A DNA stretch of 7,408 nt, taken from positions 1 to 7,408 of the forward strand of contig JAFQOB010000341.1 of NCBI GenBank assembly GCA_017395725.1, written 5' to 3'. The DNA comes from Clostridia bacterium (GTDB lineage Bacteria; Bacillota_A; Clostridia; Oscillospirales; CAG-272). Positions 1-5,311 of the stretch are shown one piece after another (positions within the stretch are counted from its first letter, which is position 1; each line of letters begins with the position of its first letter). The position numbers and the translations under genes are program-made. The notes beneath the pieces are model-generated. The model was given only the letters and a program-made list of their open reading frames with translations, had not been told where the DNA came from and ran no database searches.

Positions 1-186
1 AACGAGAAGATAATTTTTTGTGCCAGCTAAAACCACAATTATGTAGATACAGTGGGAAAAAACAAAAAGGCAATAGCCGAGTACATAAGAAACCAACTAC
101 AAGAAGATTTGGCGTACGAACAAATGAGTTTGAAAGAATTGGTAGACCCGTTTACGGGTGAGCCGGTAGCAAAAAGCAAAAAATAA
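1..186 (+). pseudogene. IS200/IS605-family TnpA transposase, degraded C-terminal remnant
   Basis: The reading frame ending in TAA at 184-186 encodes a C-terminal tail typical of Y1 (IS200-like) single-strand transposases: YVDTVGKN, then AIAEYIRNQ, then a DPFTGEPV tail. The Tyr codon at 82-84 and the Gln codon four residues later (94-96) match the Y-x-x-x-Q arrangement of the TnpA catalytic helix, so the nucleophile is retained. Upstream the frame is broken by TAA at 28-30. The bases before it (TTTTTTGTGCC) resemble a damaged version of the Phe-Trp-Cys/Ala segment that usually precedes YYVDTVG, which suggests an indel as well as the stop. The rest of the gene lies beyond the window edge. Family assignment is from memory of the C-terminal motif and is fairly good. 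That it is non-functional is an inference from the in-frame stop. Confidence 0.65.
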
Positions 187-307
187 GCCAACCGCTTTAG
201 CGGTAGCTTGAGACCGCTTGCGGCTGGCAGATTATTCGGTGGGCTTTCAGCCCCGCCAGTAATATGGCGTTATACGCCTGAGCAAACCACCGGCTTAGCC
301 GGTGGTT
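187..307. repeat. Cluster of short hairpins after the tnpA remnant (IS end or REP-like)
   Basis: Four palindromes follow the transposase stop almost without gaps. At 187-228 there are outer arms GCCAACCGC/GCGGCTGGC with inner hairpins ACCGC-TTTA-GCGGT and CCGC-TT-GCGG. At 238-257 there is a GGTGGG/CCCGCC stem. At 266-278 there is GGCGT-TAT-ACGCC. At 285-307 there is a perfect 10-bp stem AACCACCGGC-TTA-GCCGGTGGTT. IS200/IS605 elements carry subterminal hairpins that TnpA binds as single-stranded DNA, and related RAYT transposases mobilise REP palindromes. Placement right after a TnpA tail fits either. None has a run of T after it, so they are poor terminators. The exact element end cannot be fixed from one copy. 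Confidence 0.6.
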
Positions 308-322
308 ATGATTTGGTAAAAC

Positions 323-353
323 AAATGCGTGTGGGCAAAGCCTACACGCATTT
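323..353. terminator. Bidirectional rho-independent terminator
   Basis: A 14-bp stem (core ATGCGTGTGGGC / GCCTACACGCAT, one G-T pair, loop AAA) is followed by TTTTT on the plus strand and by TGTTTT on the minus strand. It lies four bases beyond the stop codon of the leftward ABC operon, so it most likely ends that transcript. It also insulates the operon from the IS remnant. Confidence 0.78.
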
Positions 354-356
354 TTA

Positions 357-1079
357 CTATAGCACTTTCGAAAGGAAATCCTGAAGTCTTGGGTGTTTGG
401 GATTGCTGAAGAACTCCTGAGGAGGAGCTTCCTCCATAATCTTTCCTTCGTCCATAAACAAAATCTTTGTTCCAACTTCTCTTGCAAAGCCCATTTCGTG
501 TGTAACAACTACCATTGTCATACCATCATTTGCAAGTTCCTTCATAAGCTGTAATACTTCTCCAACCATTTCGGGATCGAGGGCTGAAGTGGGCTCGTCA
601 AACAACATAACGTCGGGATTCATAGCCAATGCTCTGACTATCGCAACACGCTGTTTCTGACCGCCTGAAAGCTGTGAGGGATATGCCTTTGCTTTATCGG
701 CAAGTCCTATTCTTTCAAGGAGTGCCATTGCTTTCGCTTCTGCTTCTTCTTTTGTTTGCAGCTTTAAGGTTATGGGGGCGAGAGTAATATTGTCGAGTAT
801 GTTCTTATTATTGAAAAGATTAAACTGCTGAAAAACCATACCCATCTTTTGTCTGACGGTATCGATTTTTGTTGCCTTTCCGTTAACCTGTATTCCTTCA
901 AACCAAATTTCGCCTGACGTGGGAATCTCAAGAAGATTTAAGCAACGCAAAAAGGTACTCTTACCCGAACCGGAAGGGCCTACAATAACAATCTTTTCGC
1001 CTTTTTCTATCTTGTAGTCAATGTTTTTCAAAACATCGTTTTTGCCGAAGGATTTACATAAATTCTTAACCTCTATCAC
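357..1079 (-). CDS. Polar amino acid ABC transporter, ATP-binding protein (GlnQ/HisP type)
   Basis: This is the cytoplasmic ATPase that powers uptake of a polar amino acid, working as a dimer on the permease encoded just upstream. All nucleotide-binding motifs are present (numbered from the GTG start): Walker [10 protein letters not shown] at 34-42, Q-loop VFQQFN at 82-87, signature LSGGQ at 137-141, Walker B VMLFDEP at 157-163, D-loop SALD, and switch His in VVTHE at 194. The stretch after the signature reads AIVRALAM, where AIARALAM is usual. The GTG at 1079 gives 240 aa, the usual GlnQ length, and begins MIEVKNL. AAAGGAG lies 11 nt before it. An in-frame TTG at 1088 (243 aa) is possible but only 2 nt from that ribosome site. 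The start overlaps the permease stop by 14 nt, implying translational coupling. The substrate cannot be read from the ATPase. Confidence 0.95.
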   Translation of the reverse strand: MIEVKNLCKSFGKNDVLKNIDYKIEKGEKIVIVGPSGSGKSTFLRCLNLLEIPTSGEIWFEGIQVNGKATKIDTVRQKMGMVFQQFNLFNNKNILDNITLAPITLKLQTKEEAEAKAMALLERIGLADKAKAYPSQLSGGQKQRVAIVRALAMNPDVMLFDEPTSALDPEMVGEVLQLMKELANDGMTMVVVTHEMGFAREVGTKILFMDEGKIMEEAPPQEFFSNPKHPRLQDFLSKVL

Positions 1080-1764
1080 TTTGCGCAAATCTCCTTTCGA
1101 GCATATTGAACAGCTTTGACAAGCCGTGAACCATTATAAGATAAATAATTGCGATTGTCAGATATGGGAAATATACGTTAGCGGTACGGCTGATAACCGA
1201 TTCTGCCGCCTTTGTCAAGTCCATAACACCGAGATAACCGATAACCGACGTCTCTTTTAAGAGGGCTATAAACTCATTTCCCAAAGCGGGTAGTACGTTT
1301 TTAAATGCCTGAGGCAATACGATCAAACGCATTGTTTGAAGCTGAGAGAGTCCGAGGGAACGGCCCGCCTCTGTCTGTCCGTCGTCAACTGCCATAATTC
1401 CTGCACGGATTATTTCAGAAACGTATGCACCCGAATTTATACCGAAAGCAAAAATACCAATCATTACGGCATTGTTTGAAAAAACGAAAATAAGATTATA
1501 CGAAATCAAAAGCTGTAAAACAACAGGTGTACCTCTTATTACAGTTGTGTAAAGCTCAAAAATCCAATTAAGGATTTTTAACTTTCCCGTCTTTTTATGT
1601 AATACTTTTATAATAGCAATGATAATACCGATTATTATACCCATTAAGGTTGCTGCGAGGGCTGTTATTATGGTGTTCTGCAACCCTTTGAGAAAGTACA
1701 TATATCGGTCGTCAACAATAAACGTTTTATTAAATTGCTGAGCTATCGATTCAAAAAACTGCAT
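1066..1764 (-). CDS. Polar amino acid ABC transporter, permease protein (HisM/GlnP type)
   Basis: This is the inner-membrane channel subunit of the importer, 232 aa, within the normal size range for this family. Hydrophobic helices are visible at roughly 31-55, 85-106, 108-128, 155-180 and 200-222. The family-typical RGTP motif is at 77-80. The cytoplasmic EAA loop that docks on the ATPase runs from about 131 to 153 ([10 protein letters not shown], ending LPQA). Since there is only one permease gene, the channel is presumably a homodimer. The ATG at 1764 has AAAAGG about 10 nt upstream, a moderate site. The gene follows the binding-protein gene by 109 nt, a gap holding a strong hairpin, and overlaps the start of the ATPase gene. 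No defect is visible. Confidence 0.95.
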   Translation of the reverse strand: MQFFESIAQQFNKTFIVDDRYMYFLKGLQNTIITALAATLMGIIIGIIIAIIKVLHKKTGKLKILNWIFELYTTVIRGTPVVLQLLISYNLIFVFSNNAVMIGIFAFGINSGAYVSEIIRAGIMAVDDGQTEAGRSLGLSQLQTMRLIVLPQAFKNVLPALGNEFIALLKETSVIGYLGVMDLTKAAESVISRTANVYFPYLTIAIIYLIMVHGLSKLFNMLERRFAQSDRG

Positions 1765-1809
1765 AATTCAAATACCTTTTTATAAGTAATAAAAAATGGA
1801 TTTACAATA

Positions 1810-1844
1810 CTACTCTCCCACAGCTGAAAAGCGGGGGAGAGTAG
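1810..1844 (-). promoter_or_regulatory. Intercistronic hairpin between binding-protein and permease genes
   Basis: Arms CTACTCTCCC (1810-1819) and GGGAGAGTAG (1835-1844) form a perfect 10-bp stem, topped by a small internal loop and a GCT-GAAA-AGC tip. In the direction of transcription it is followed by TATTGTAAATCC rather than a clean T-run, so it is at best a leaky terminator. Stem-loops here are known in other uptake operons to protect the upstream binding-protein mRNA and reduce downstream expression. That role is inferred here. Confidence 0.65.
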
Positions 1845-1873
1845 AATAGCTTTATTGAGTTTAAACGAATAAC

Positions 1874-2716
1874 TTATGCGAGAGCGTTTGTTGTGTGTGT
1901 AACGATAAATTCGTCGATCTTACCGCTGTCGAGAAGGTCTTTAATTACCTTATTTACAACTTCAAGAAGAGTATCGTTGCCCTTTGCAACGCAGATTGCA
2001 TAGGATTCAGCAGTGTTGGAGCCGTCTTCGTAAACAAGTTCAACAGCCTTAAGCTTTCCGTCGCTGTTCTTTGCGATAAGTTCTGCAGGGAGCTTATCAA
2101 CTACAACAGCCTTGATCTTGCCGGACTTAAGAGCTTCTGCAGCAAGGTTCGCGTTGTTGTATGTAGTAACAGATGCACCGGAATCCTGAAGAACGCCTTT
2201 TACGTCATTGCCGTCATCATCCTTGTAGCCGTTTACTTCATCGGAAATAATGAAATCACCGGTTGTACCGAGCTGAACGCCGATTTCCATACCCTTGAGA
2301 GAGGTAATGTTTGCATATTCAGCATCAGTAGGAAGAATAACGTACTGTGTGCTTGTTGTGTAAGAAACAGAGAAATCAACTGATTCTTTTCTCTCGTCGG
2401 TAACTGTAATACCTGCAGCACCCATAGCAGCTTTACCGGACTGAACGGAAGAAATAATAGTATCAAACTTAACGTTTTCAACCTTAAGCTCAACGCCTAT
2501 TTCGTCAGCGATTGCCTTAGCGATGTCCATATCAACACCTGTGGGTTCGCCGTTTGCAAGATATTCAAAAGGAGGGAATTCAGCGTTTGTGTAAACAACG
2601 AGTTCACCTTTTTCCTTGATTGATTCAAGGCTCTGCTTGTCAGCAGCGCTTCCACAGCTTGCGAGAACGGCTGTACAAAGTACGATTGTTAAAAGTAATG
2701 CGATTATTTTTTTCAT
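1874..2716 (-). CDS. Amino acid ABC transporter, substrate-binding lipoprotein (SBP_bac_3)
   Basis: This is the extracellular, membrane-anchored receptor of the importer, 280 aa, and the first gene of the operon. Residues 1-21 form a lipoprotein signal peptide: KK, a hydrophobic core, and lipobox LASC with Cys21 as the lipidated residue. Next comes a two-lobe family-3 fold. The first strand leads to NAEFPPFEY (44-52), GVDMDIAKAIA (60-70) is the usual first-lobe helix, and GITVTDERKESVDFS (102-116) carries the Arg (R109) that normally holds the ligand alpha-carboxylate. LGTTGD (149-154) is the second-lobe loop, with VVDKLPA at 205-211. ATG 2716 has GAGG 8 nt upstream. The ligand could be arginine, glutamine, lysine, cystine or another polar amino acid; the sequence alone does not decide. 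Confidence 0.95.
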   Translation of the reverse strand: MKKIIALLLTIVLCTAVLASCGSAADKQSLESIKEKGELVVYTNAEFPPFEYLANGEPTGVDMDIAKAIADEIGVELKVENVKFDTIISSVQSGKAAMGAAGITVTDERKESVDFSVSYTTSTQYVILPTDAEYANITSLKGMEIGVQLGTTGDFIISDEVNGYKDDDGNDVKGVLQDSGASVTTYNNANLAAEALKSGKIKAVVVDKLPAELIAKNSDGKLKAVELVYEDGSNTAESYAICVAKGNDTLLEVVNKVIKDLLDSGKIDEFIVTHTTNALA

Positions 2717-2744
2717 AATGTCAACCTCACAATATAATTTTTTT

Positions 2745-2781
2745 ATATTATCACTATATCACTATTCATTCAAAAAATCAA
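2745..2781 (-). promoter_or_regulatory. Likely promoter of the ABC transporter operon
   Basis: Reading leftward, TTGATT (2776-2781) and TATAGT (2753-2758) are separated by 17 bp. An overlapping pair, TTGAAT (2768-2773) and TAATAT (2745-2750), also has a 17-bp spacer. Either would start the mRNA about 20-30 nt before the ATG at 2716, which is too short a leader for a riboswitch. Confidence 0.5.
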
Positions 2782-2851
2782 GAGCTTTTGTTCGATTTTG
2801 CATATTACTATAATAAAAAGAAGTTTTTTTCAGGAAATGTAGCGTTTTTGA

Positions 2852-2899
2852 CGATGAATATGCATAAATTTAGTGTTTATGCAAACAAATATGCAAACA
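2852..2899. promoter_or_regulatory. Palindrome and direct repeats, possible operator between divergent genes
   Basis: TGCATAAA (2861-2868) and TTTATGCA (2876-2883) form an inverted repeat with a 7-nt spacer. ATGCAAACA occurs at 2879-2887 and again at 2891-2899, a 12-nt period close to one helical turn. The sequence just before (GATGAATATGCATAA, from about 2853) resembles the AT-rich ArgR-type box in its first half only. The block lies just upstream of the rightward -35 element and about 70 bp behind the leftward promoter, where a shared regulator could bind. Confidence 0.35.
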
Positions 2900-2917
2900 G
2901 AGTTGTTGTGAAATATG

Positions 2918-2946
2918 TTGACAAAAAGCGTAGAGGGTGTTAAAAT
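2918..2946 (+). promoter_or_regulatory. Sigma-A promoter for the 2980-3594 membrane protein gene
   Basis: A perfect TTGACA (2918-2923), a 17-bp spacer, and TAAAAT (2941-2946). Transcription would start near 2953, about 27 nt before the ATG at 2980. GGGAG lies 7 nt from that ATG. Confidence 0.75.
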
Positions 2947-2979
2947 TATGTTGTACAATAATATTATGGGAGAAATAAT

Positions 2980-3594
2980 ATGGGAAAATTATTCGGTAAC
3001 AAAAATCAGACTCAGTTAAATGAAAAACAATTATATGAGAGAGGTTATGGTTCTGCTTGTGCAAACATATTGTTGGTTGTTGCTTTTACGTTAATCAACT
3101 GTGTGTTGTTGTTTGCAAAATCAAATACATATTTTTTGTTCACTGCTTGGGTACCGTATTTGCTTCTCGACCTCGGTATGTATTTATGCGGTAAATATCC
3201 TGCAGAGTATTATGAGGGTAACATTGCTGATTATAATTTTATGAATAACGGAGTGTTTGCGTTCTTTGTCAGTGCTGCATTGCTTATCATTTTAATGTAC
3301 GTTTTATGTTGGTATTTTGCGAAAAAAGAAAAAGTCGGCGGTATAATAGCCGCATTGGTTCTTTTGGTTGTTGATACTGTAATAATGTTTGTATGGTGCG
3401 GTATTACTGCTGATATGATAATGGATGCAGTATTTCACGGTTGGATGATTGTTTCGATGATTAGCGGAATATCCGGATATTTTAAGTTAAAAAAATACGA
3501 AAAAGAACATCCCGAATTGCCACCCGAACAGCCGACTTTTGATATAAACAACGGCTTTGACTATAATGATTCGAATAACGGAAATAATATGTAA
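2980..3594 (+). CDS. Uncharacterised five-helix membrane protein
   Basis: I do not recognise a named family. The 204-aa product has a polar N-terminus (1-24), then hydrophobic segments at about 26-46, 51-70, 91-113, 119-140 and 150-168. A charged, proline-rich tail follows (KKYEKEHPELPPEQP), ending in an Asn/Asp-rich stretch (ground between 188 and 203 is mostly N, D, G, S). There is no signal peptide with a cleavage site and no ATPase, protease or transporter signature. GKYPAEYYEG (71-80) between helices 2 and 3 is a distinctive loop. The gene has its own strong promoter and GGGAG 7 nt before the ATG. It ends at a terminator, so it is transcribed alone. It is divergent from the ABC transporter operon and may share its control region, but no functional link is shown. 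Confidence 0.85.
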   Translation: MGKLFGNKNQTQLNEKQLYERGYGSACANILLVVAFTLINCVLLFAKSNTYFLFTAWVPYLLLDLGMYLCGKYPAEYYEGNIADYNFMNNGVFAFFVSAALLIILMYVLCWYFAKKEKVGGIIAALVLLVVDTVIMFVWCGITADMIMDAVFHGWMIVSMISGISGYFKLKKYEKEHPELPPEQPTFDINNGFDYNDSNNGNNM

Positions 3595-3606
3595 AATGAA
3601 TATATA

Positions 3607-3652
3607 AAAACAAGCTTTCTTTTCCAATAAAACGGAAAGGGAAGCTTGTTTT
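3607..3652. terminator. Long rho-independent terminator, usable from both sides
   Basis: A 19-bp stem with two G-T pairs: arms 3607-3625 (AAAACAAGCTTTCTTTTCC) and 3634-3652, with an 8-nt loop. The arm ends TTTT on the plus strand and, by symmetry, on the minus strand. It ends the rightward membrane protein gene 13 nt after its stop. It could also stop leftward transcripts from the 3720-4073 gene, about 70 nt after that gene's stop. The stretch 3653-3719 shows nothing else. Confidence 0.85.
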
Positions 3653-3719
3653 GTTATCTATGTGTAATGAATTGCTTTAATACAATTTATATTTTCGGTT
3701 TTTTATTGTTTCAAATGTG

Positions 3720-4073
3720 TCATTTGTTATTTTCTTTGGCAGTTCTGCATGATGAGATTAACATTACACGTAGAGACGTGCATTTTGAATTTAAGGTTTT
3801 GTACAAGTTTTCATCGATATAATTTGTTCTGCGTAACAGTTCAAGCCAATAGCCTGTTTCACTTGCTTCTTTTAGTGCAATTTCAAGTTTAGAAATAAAA
3901 TCCTTTTTACCTTGTGCGTATTGTGCTTCGTGAATATTTGCGCCGATAGAAGTTCCGCTTCTTCCAATCTGATTGGAAATTATAGATTCGTGATTGGATT
4001 TTAGTTGTTTAACGAGATTTATTATATCTACGGAAAAATCCATAGAAAGACTTGCAAGTTTGTTTTCTTTCAT
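3720..4073 (-). CDS. Four-helix-bundle protein, 23S rRNA intervening-sequence / Avd-like family
   Basis: A 117-aa basic protein built from four amphipathic helices (about 9-27, 28-50, 56-84, 86-109). It carries the family hallmark R-S-x-x-SIGANIHEA (38-50) and the helix-3 motif ETGYWLELL (72-80). Family members were first found inside insertions in bacterial 23S rRNA. They resemble Avd, the accessory protein of diversity-generating retroelements, which forms a pentameric barrel and binds nucleic acid. No reverse transcriptase or rRNA is present here, so the role is unknown; RNA or DNA binding is inferred. The ATG at 4073 is chosen because AAAGGTGG lies 6-7 nt before it. An upstream in-frame ATG at 4145 would read through the hairpin array and has no such site. 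A TATAAT at 4093-4098 may be its -10, with no clear -35. Confidence 0.9.
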   Translation of the reverse strand: MKENKLASLSMDFSVDIINLVKQLKSNHESIISNQIGRSGTSIGANIHEAQYAQGKKDFISKLEIALKEASETGYWLELLRRTNYIDENLYKTLNSKCTSLRVMLISSCRTAKENNK

Positions 4074-4104
4074 AAAAGCCACCTTTTTAAAGATTATATT
4101 AGTA

Positions 4105-4273
4105 ATGATGCATCGCATGCGCGATATGATGATATGCTTACGCATAACGATGTTGCTTCACTTCATTCCGCAATGATGCGATGTTTGCCCCGGAAAAATA
4201 GCGAAGCGGCATCATTAGGCGTAGCCGTCATCATTAGCAAAAGCTACATCATTTGCCGAAGGCAAACATCATT
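4105..4273 (-). repeat. Array of short hairpins with CATCATT / ATGATG boxes upstream of the four-helix-bundle gene
   Basis: On the plus strand CATCATT occurs at 4210, 4229, 4247 and 4267, at steps of 19, 18 and 20 nt. Between the boxes sit different small palindromes: GGC-GTA-GCC (4218-4226), TAGC-AAAA-GCTA (4235-4246) and TTTGCC-GAA-GGCAAA (4252-4266). The gene-proximal arm has the complementary box ATGATG at 4105, 4126 and 4173, again beside hairpins: ATCGC-ATGC-GCGAT (4112-4125), ATGC-TTAC-GCAT (4134-4145) and CGCA-ATGA-TGCG (4169-4180). A perfect 10-bp long-range match joins 4180-4189 (GATGTTTGCC) with 4261-4270. Spacers differ in sequence but keep their palindromic form. The whole would fold into a branched structure in RNA or single-stranded DNA. 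Confidence 0.75.
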
Positions 4274-4274
4274 C

Positions 4275-4315
4275 AAAAGGACTTGATTTGTCAAGTTGAC
4301 AAATCAAGTCCTTTT
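4275..4315 (-). terminator. Perfect 20-bp palindromic terminator of the tRNA-Arg gene
   Basis: Arms of 20 nt, AAAAGGACTTGATTTGTCAA (4275-4294) and its exact reverse complement (4296-4315), are separated by one base, although the physical loop will open wider. It begins 2 nt after the encoded CCA of the tRNA, and its leftward arm ends in TTTT. It is the natural end of the tRNA transcript and also marks the boundary of the hairpin array. Confidence 0.85.
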
Positions 4316-4317
4316 GT

Positions 4318-4393
4318 TGGCGCGCCGCGCAGGATTCGAACCTGCGACCTACCGGTTCGTAGCCGGGCACTCTATCCACTGAGCTAGCAGCGC
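4318..4393 (-). tRNA. tRNA-Arg (anticodon ACG)
   Basis: A full cloverleaf can be drawn on the minus strand. The acceptor arm is GCGCTGC/GCGGCGC with one T-G pair. The D arm is GCTC...GAGT. The anticodon stem is CCCGG/CCGGT (outermost pair mismatched), with loop CTACGAA giving anticodon ACG, presumably read as inosine for CGU/CGC/CGA. The T arm is GCAGG-TTCGAAT-CCTGC. The discriminator is G and the 3' CCA is encoded (4318-4320). Length is 76 nt. It has its own promoter upstream and terminator downstream. Confidence 0.97.
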
Positions 4394-4414
4394 ATTTATT
4401 TTTCGTACTCGATT

Positions 4415-4443
4415 ATAATATCACAATGTTTTAATAATGTCAA
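4415..4443 (-). promoter_or_regulatory. Promoter of the tRNA-Arg gene
   Basis: On the minus strand TTGACA (4438-4443) and TATTAT (4415-4420) are separated by exactly 17 bp. The start site would be near 4408, about 15 nt ahead of the mature tRNA 5' end, as expected for a short processed leader. Confidence 0.8.
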
Positions 4444-4517
4444 TAGCTTTTTTGCTTTTTCGCAGAAAAAAAGTTCTAAAAAAATGACAAAATTTTTAAA
4501 AATCTTGAAAAGGTCGC

Positions 4518-4546
4518 TTGTTTGATACCTTGTTATGTGTTATAAT
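4518..4546 (+). promoter_or_regulatory. Extended -10 promoter for the histidine phosphatase pair
   Basis: TATAAT (4541-4546) is preceded by TGT, making the extended -10 TGnTATAAT. A weak -35 TTGTTT (4518-4523) sits 17 bp upstream. The start site would be near 4553, giving a leader of about 28 nt with GGAGG at 4568-4572, 8 nt before the ATG. Confidence 0.75.
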
Positions 4547-4580
4547 TAGTACACAGTTGATATGTGCGGAGGTTTAAAAA

Positions 4581-5288
4581 ATGCTATTATATATAATCCG
4601 TCACGGAGACCCTGATTACGCTACTGATTCATTGACGGAATTAGGGAAAAAACAGGCGGAAGCAGTTGCGAAGAGGTTGCAGAGGTCAAATATAAATGCA
4701 GTATATACTTCGCCTATGAGAAGAGCTATTCAAACCGCAGAACCAACTTGTCGTCTTTTAGGACTCGATTACAAAATTGAGCCTTGGGCGTATGAGCTTC
4801 ACGGAGAAGAGAAGACTACTTACCCTGACGGAGATTTGATATCTATTTCCAACTTACAGAGTACTTTGCTCCGCGAAAACGGTGAGATGGACATACCTTT
4901 TCCGAGAATGTTCGAGTGCAAGGCACTTGCTCAGTCTAAGGTTGAGGGAGAATTTAACCGAATAAGAGATAACGGTCGTGATTTTCTTGAACGTCTGGGT
5001 TATAAAGAAGAAAATGGTATATACAGAATAATAAAACCAAACGATGACAGAGTAGCACTGTTTTGCCACGCGATATGTTCGAGATTATGGCTGTCGGAGC
5101 TGTTACACATACCGCTTCACATAATGTGGTCGTCGTTTTACGCTCATTTTCACACCGGTGTAACTATAATTGACTTCAAAAACCATAAAAACGGGTTTAC
5201 ATCACCGAAATGCTTTTGCTATACGGATACTTCTCACTTGTATGCCGAGGGGTTAGAGGTTGGACATCCGAAGAACAGTATAATATAA
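4581..5288 (+). CDS. Histidine phosphatase family protein (phosphoglycerate mutase-like), copy 1
   Basis: A 235-aa cytoplasmic protein of the branch-2-like histidine phosphatase superfamily, which forms a phospho-histidine intermediate to hydrolyse or transfer phosphate. The N-terminal RHG motif is at 7-9 (His8 the nucleophile). The SPMRRAIQTA segment at 44-53 supplies the second Arg (R48). E72 in the YELHGE stretch is the probable acid. FCHA at 161-164 gives the second catalytic His (H163). An extra, well-conserved region at 95-160 (LRENGE, FLERLGYKEENGIYR) and a C-terminal Cys-x-Cys (211-213) are not part of the minimal fold and may set substrate choice. The substrate is unknown; family members act on sugar phosphates, nucleotides or phosphoproteins. 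It starts the two-gene unit shared with copy 2, 23 nt downstream. Confidence 0.92.
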   Translation: MLLYIIRHGDPDYATDSLTELGKKQAEAVAKRLQRSNINAVYTSPMRRAIQTAEPTCRLLGLDYKIEPWAYELHGEEKTTYPDGDLISISNLQSTLLRENGEMDIPFPRMFECKALAQSKVEGEFNRIRDNGRDFLERLGYKEENGIYRIIKPNDDRVALFCHAICSRLWLSELLHIPLHIMWSSFYAHFHTGVTIIDFKNHKNGFTSPKCFCYTDTSHLYAEGLEVGHPKNSII

Positions 5289-5311
5289 GTTGATAATAAA
5301 GGAGAAACGAT

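Noticed and set aside
197..508. Leftward 103-codon open frame overlapping the end of the ATPase gene
   Set aside because: It lies in another frame of a clear ABC ATPase and crosses a terminator and the hairpin cluster.
1895..2383. Rightward 162-codon open frame antisense to the binding protein
   Set aside because: The opposite strand encodes a complete lipoprotein with signal peptide and family motifs; this frame is a shadow.
2717..2979. Riboswitch or T-box leader controlling the amino acid importer
   Set aside because: The likely transcript leader is only about 20-30 nt, and no T-box or other conserved leader motif is seen.
4201..4274. Regularly spaced CATCATT boxes as a CRISPR array
   Set aside because: The repeated box is only 7 nt, the spacing is 18-20 nt, the intervals are themselves palindromes, and no cas genes are nearby.
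3720..4274. Diversity-generating retroelement, because of the Avd-like protein
   Set aside because: No reverse transcriptase, no template/variable repeat pair and no target gene are present in the window.
4005..4286. Rightward open frames across the hairpin array and the start of the four-helix-bundle gene
   Set aside because: They run antisense to a well-supported gene and through the repeat array, have no good ribosome site, and their products look like no protein family.
4318..4393. tRNA-Arg as the attachment site of an integrated phage or island
   Set aside because: No repeat of the tRNA 3' end and no integrase gene were found on either side in this window.
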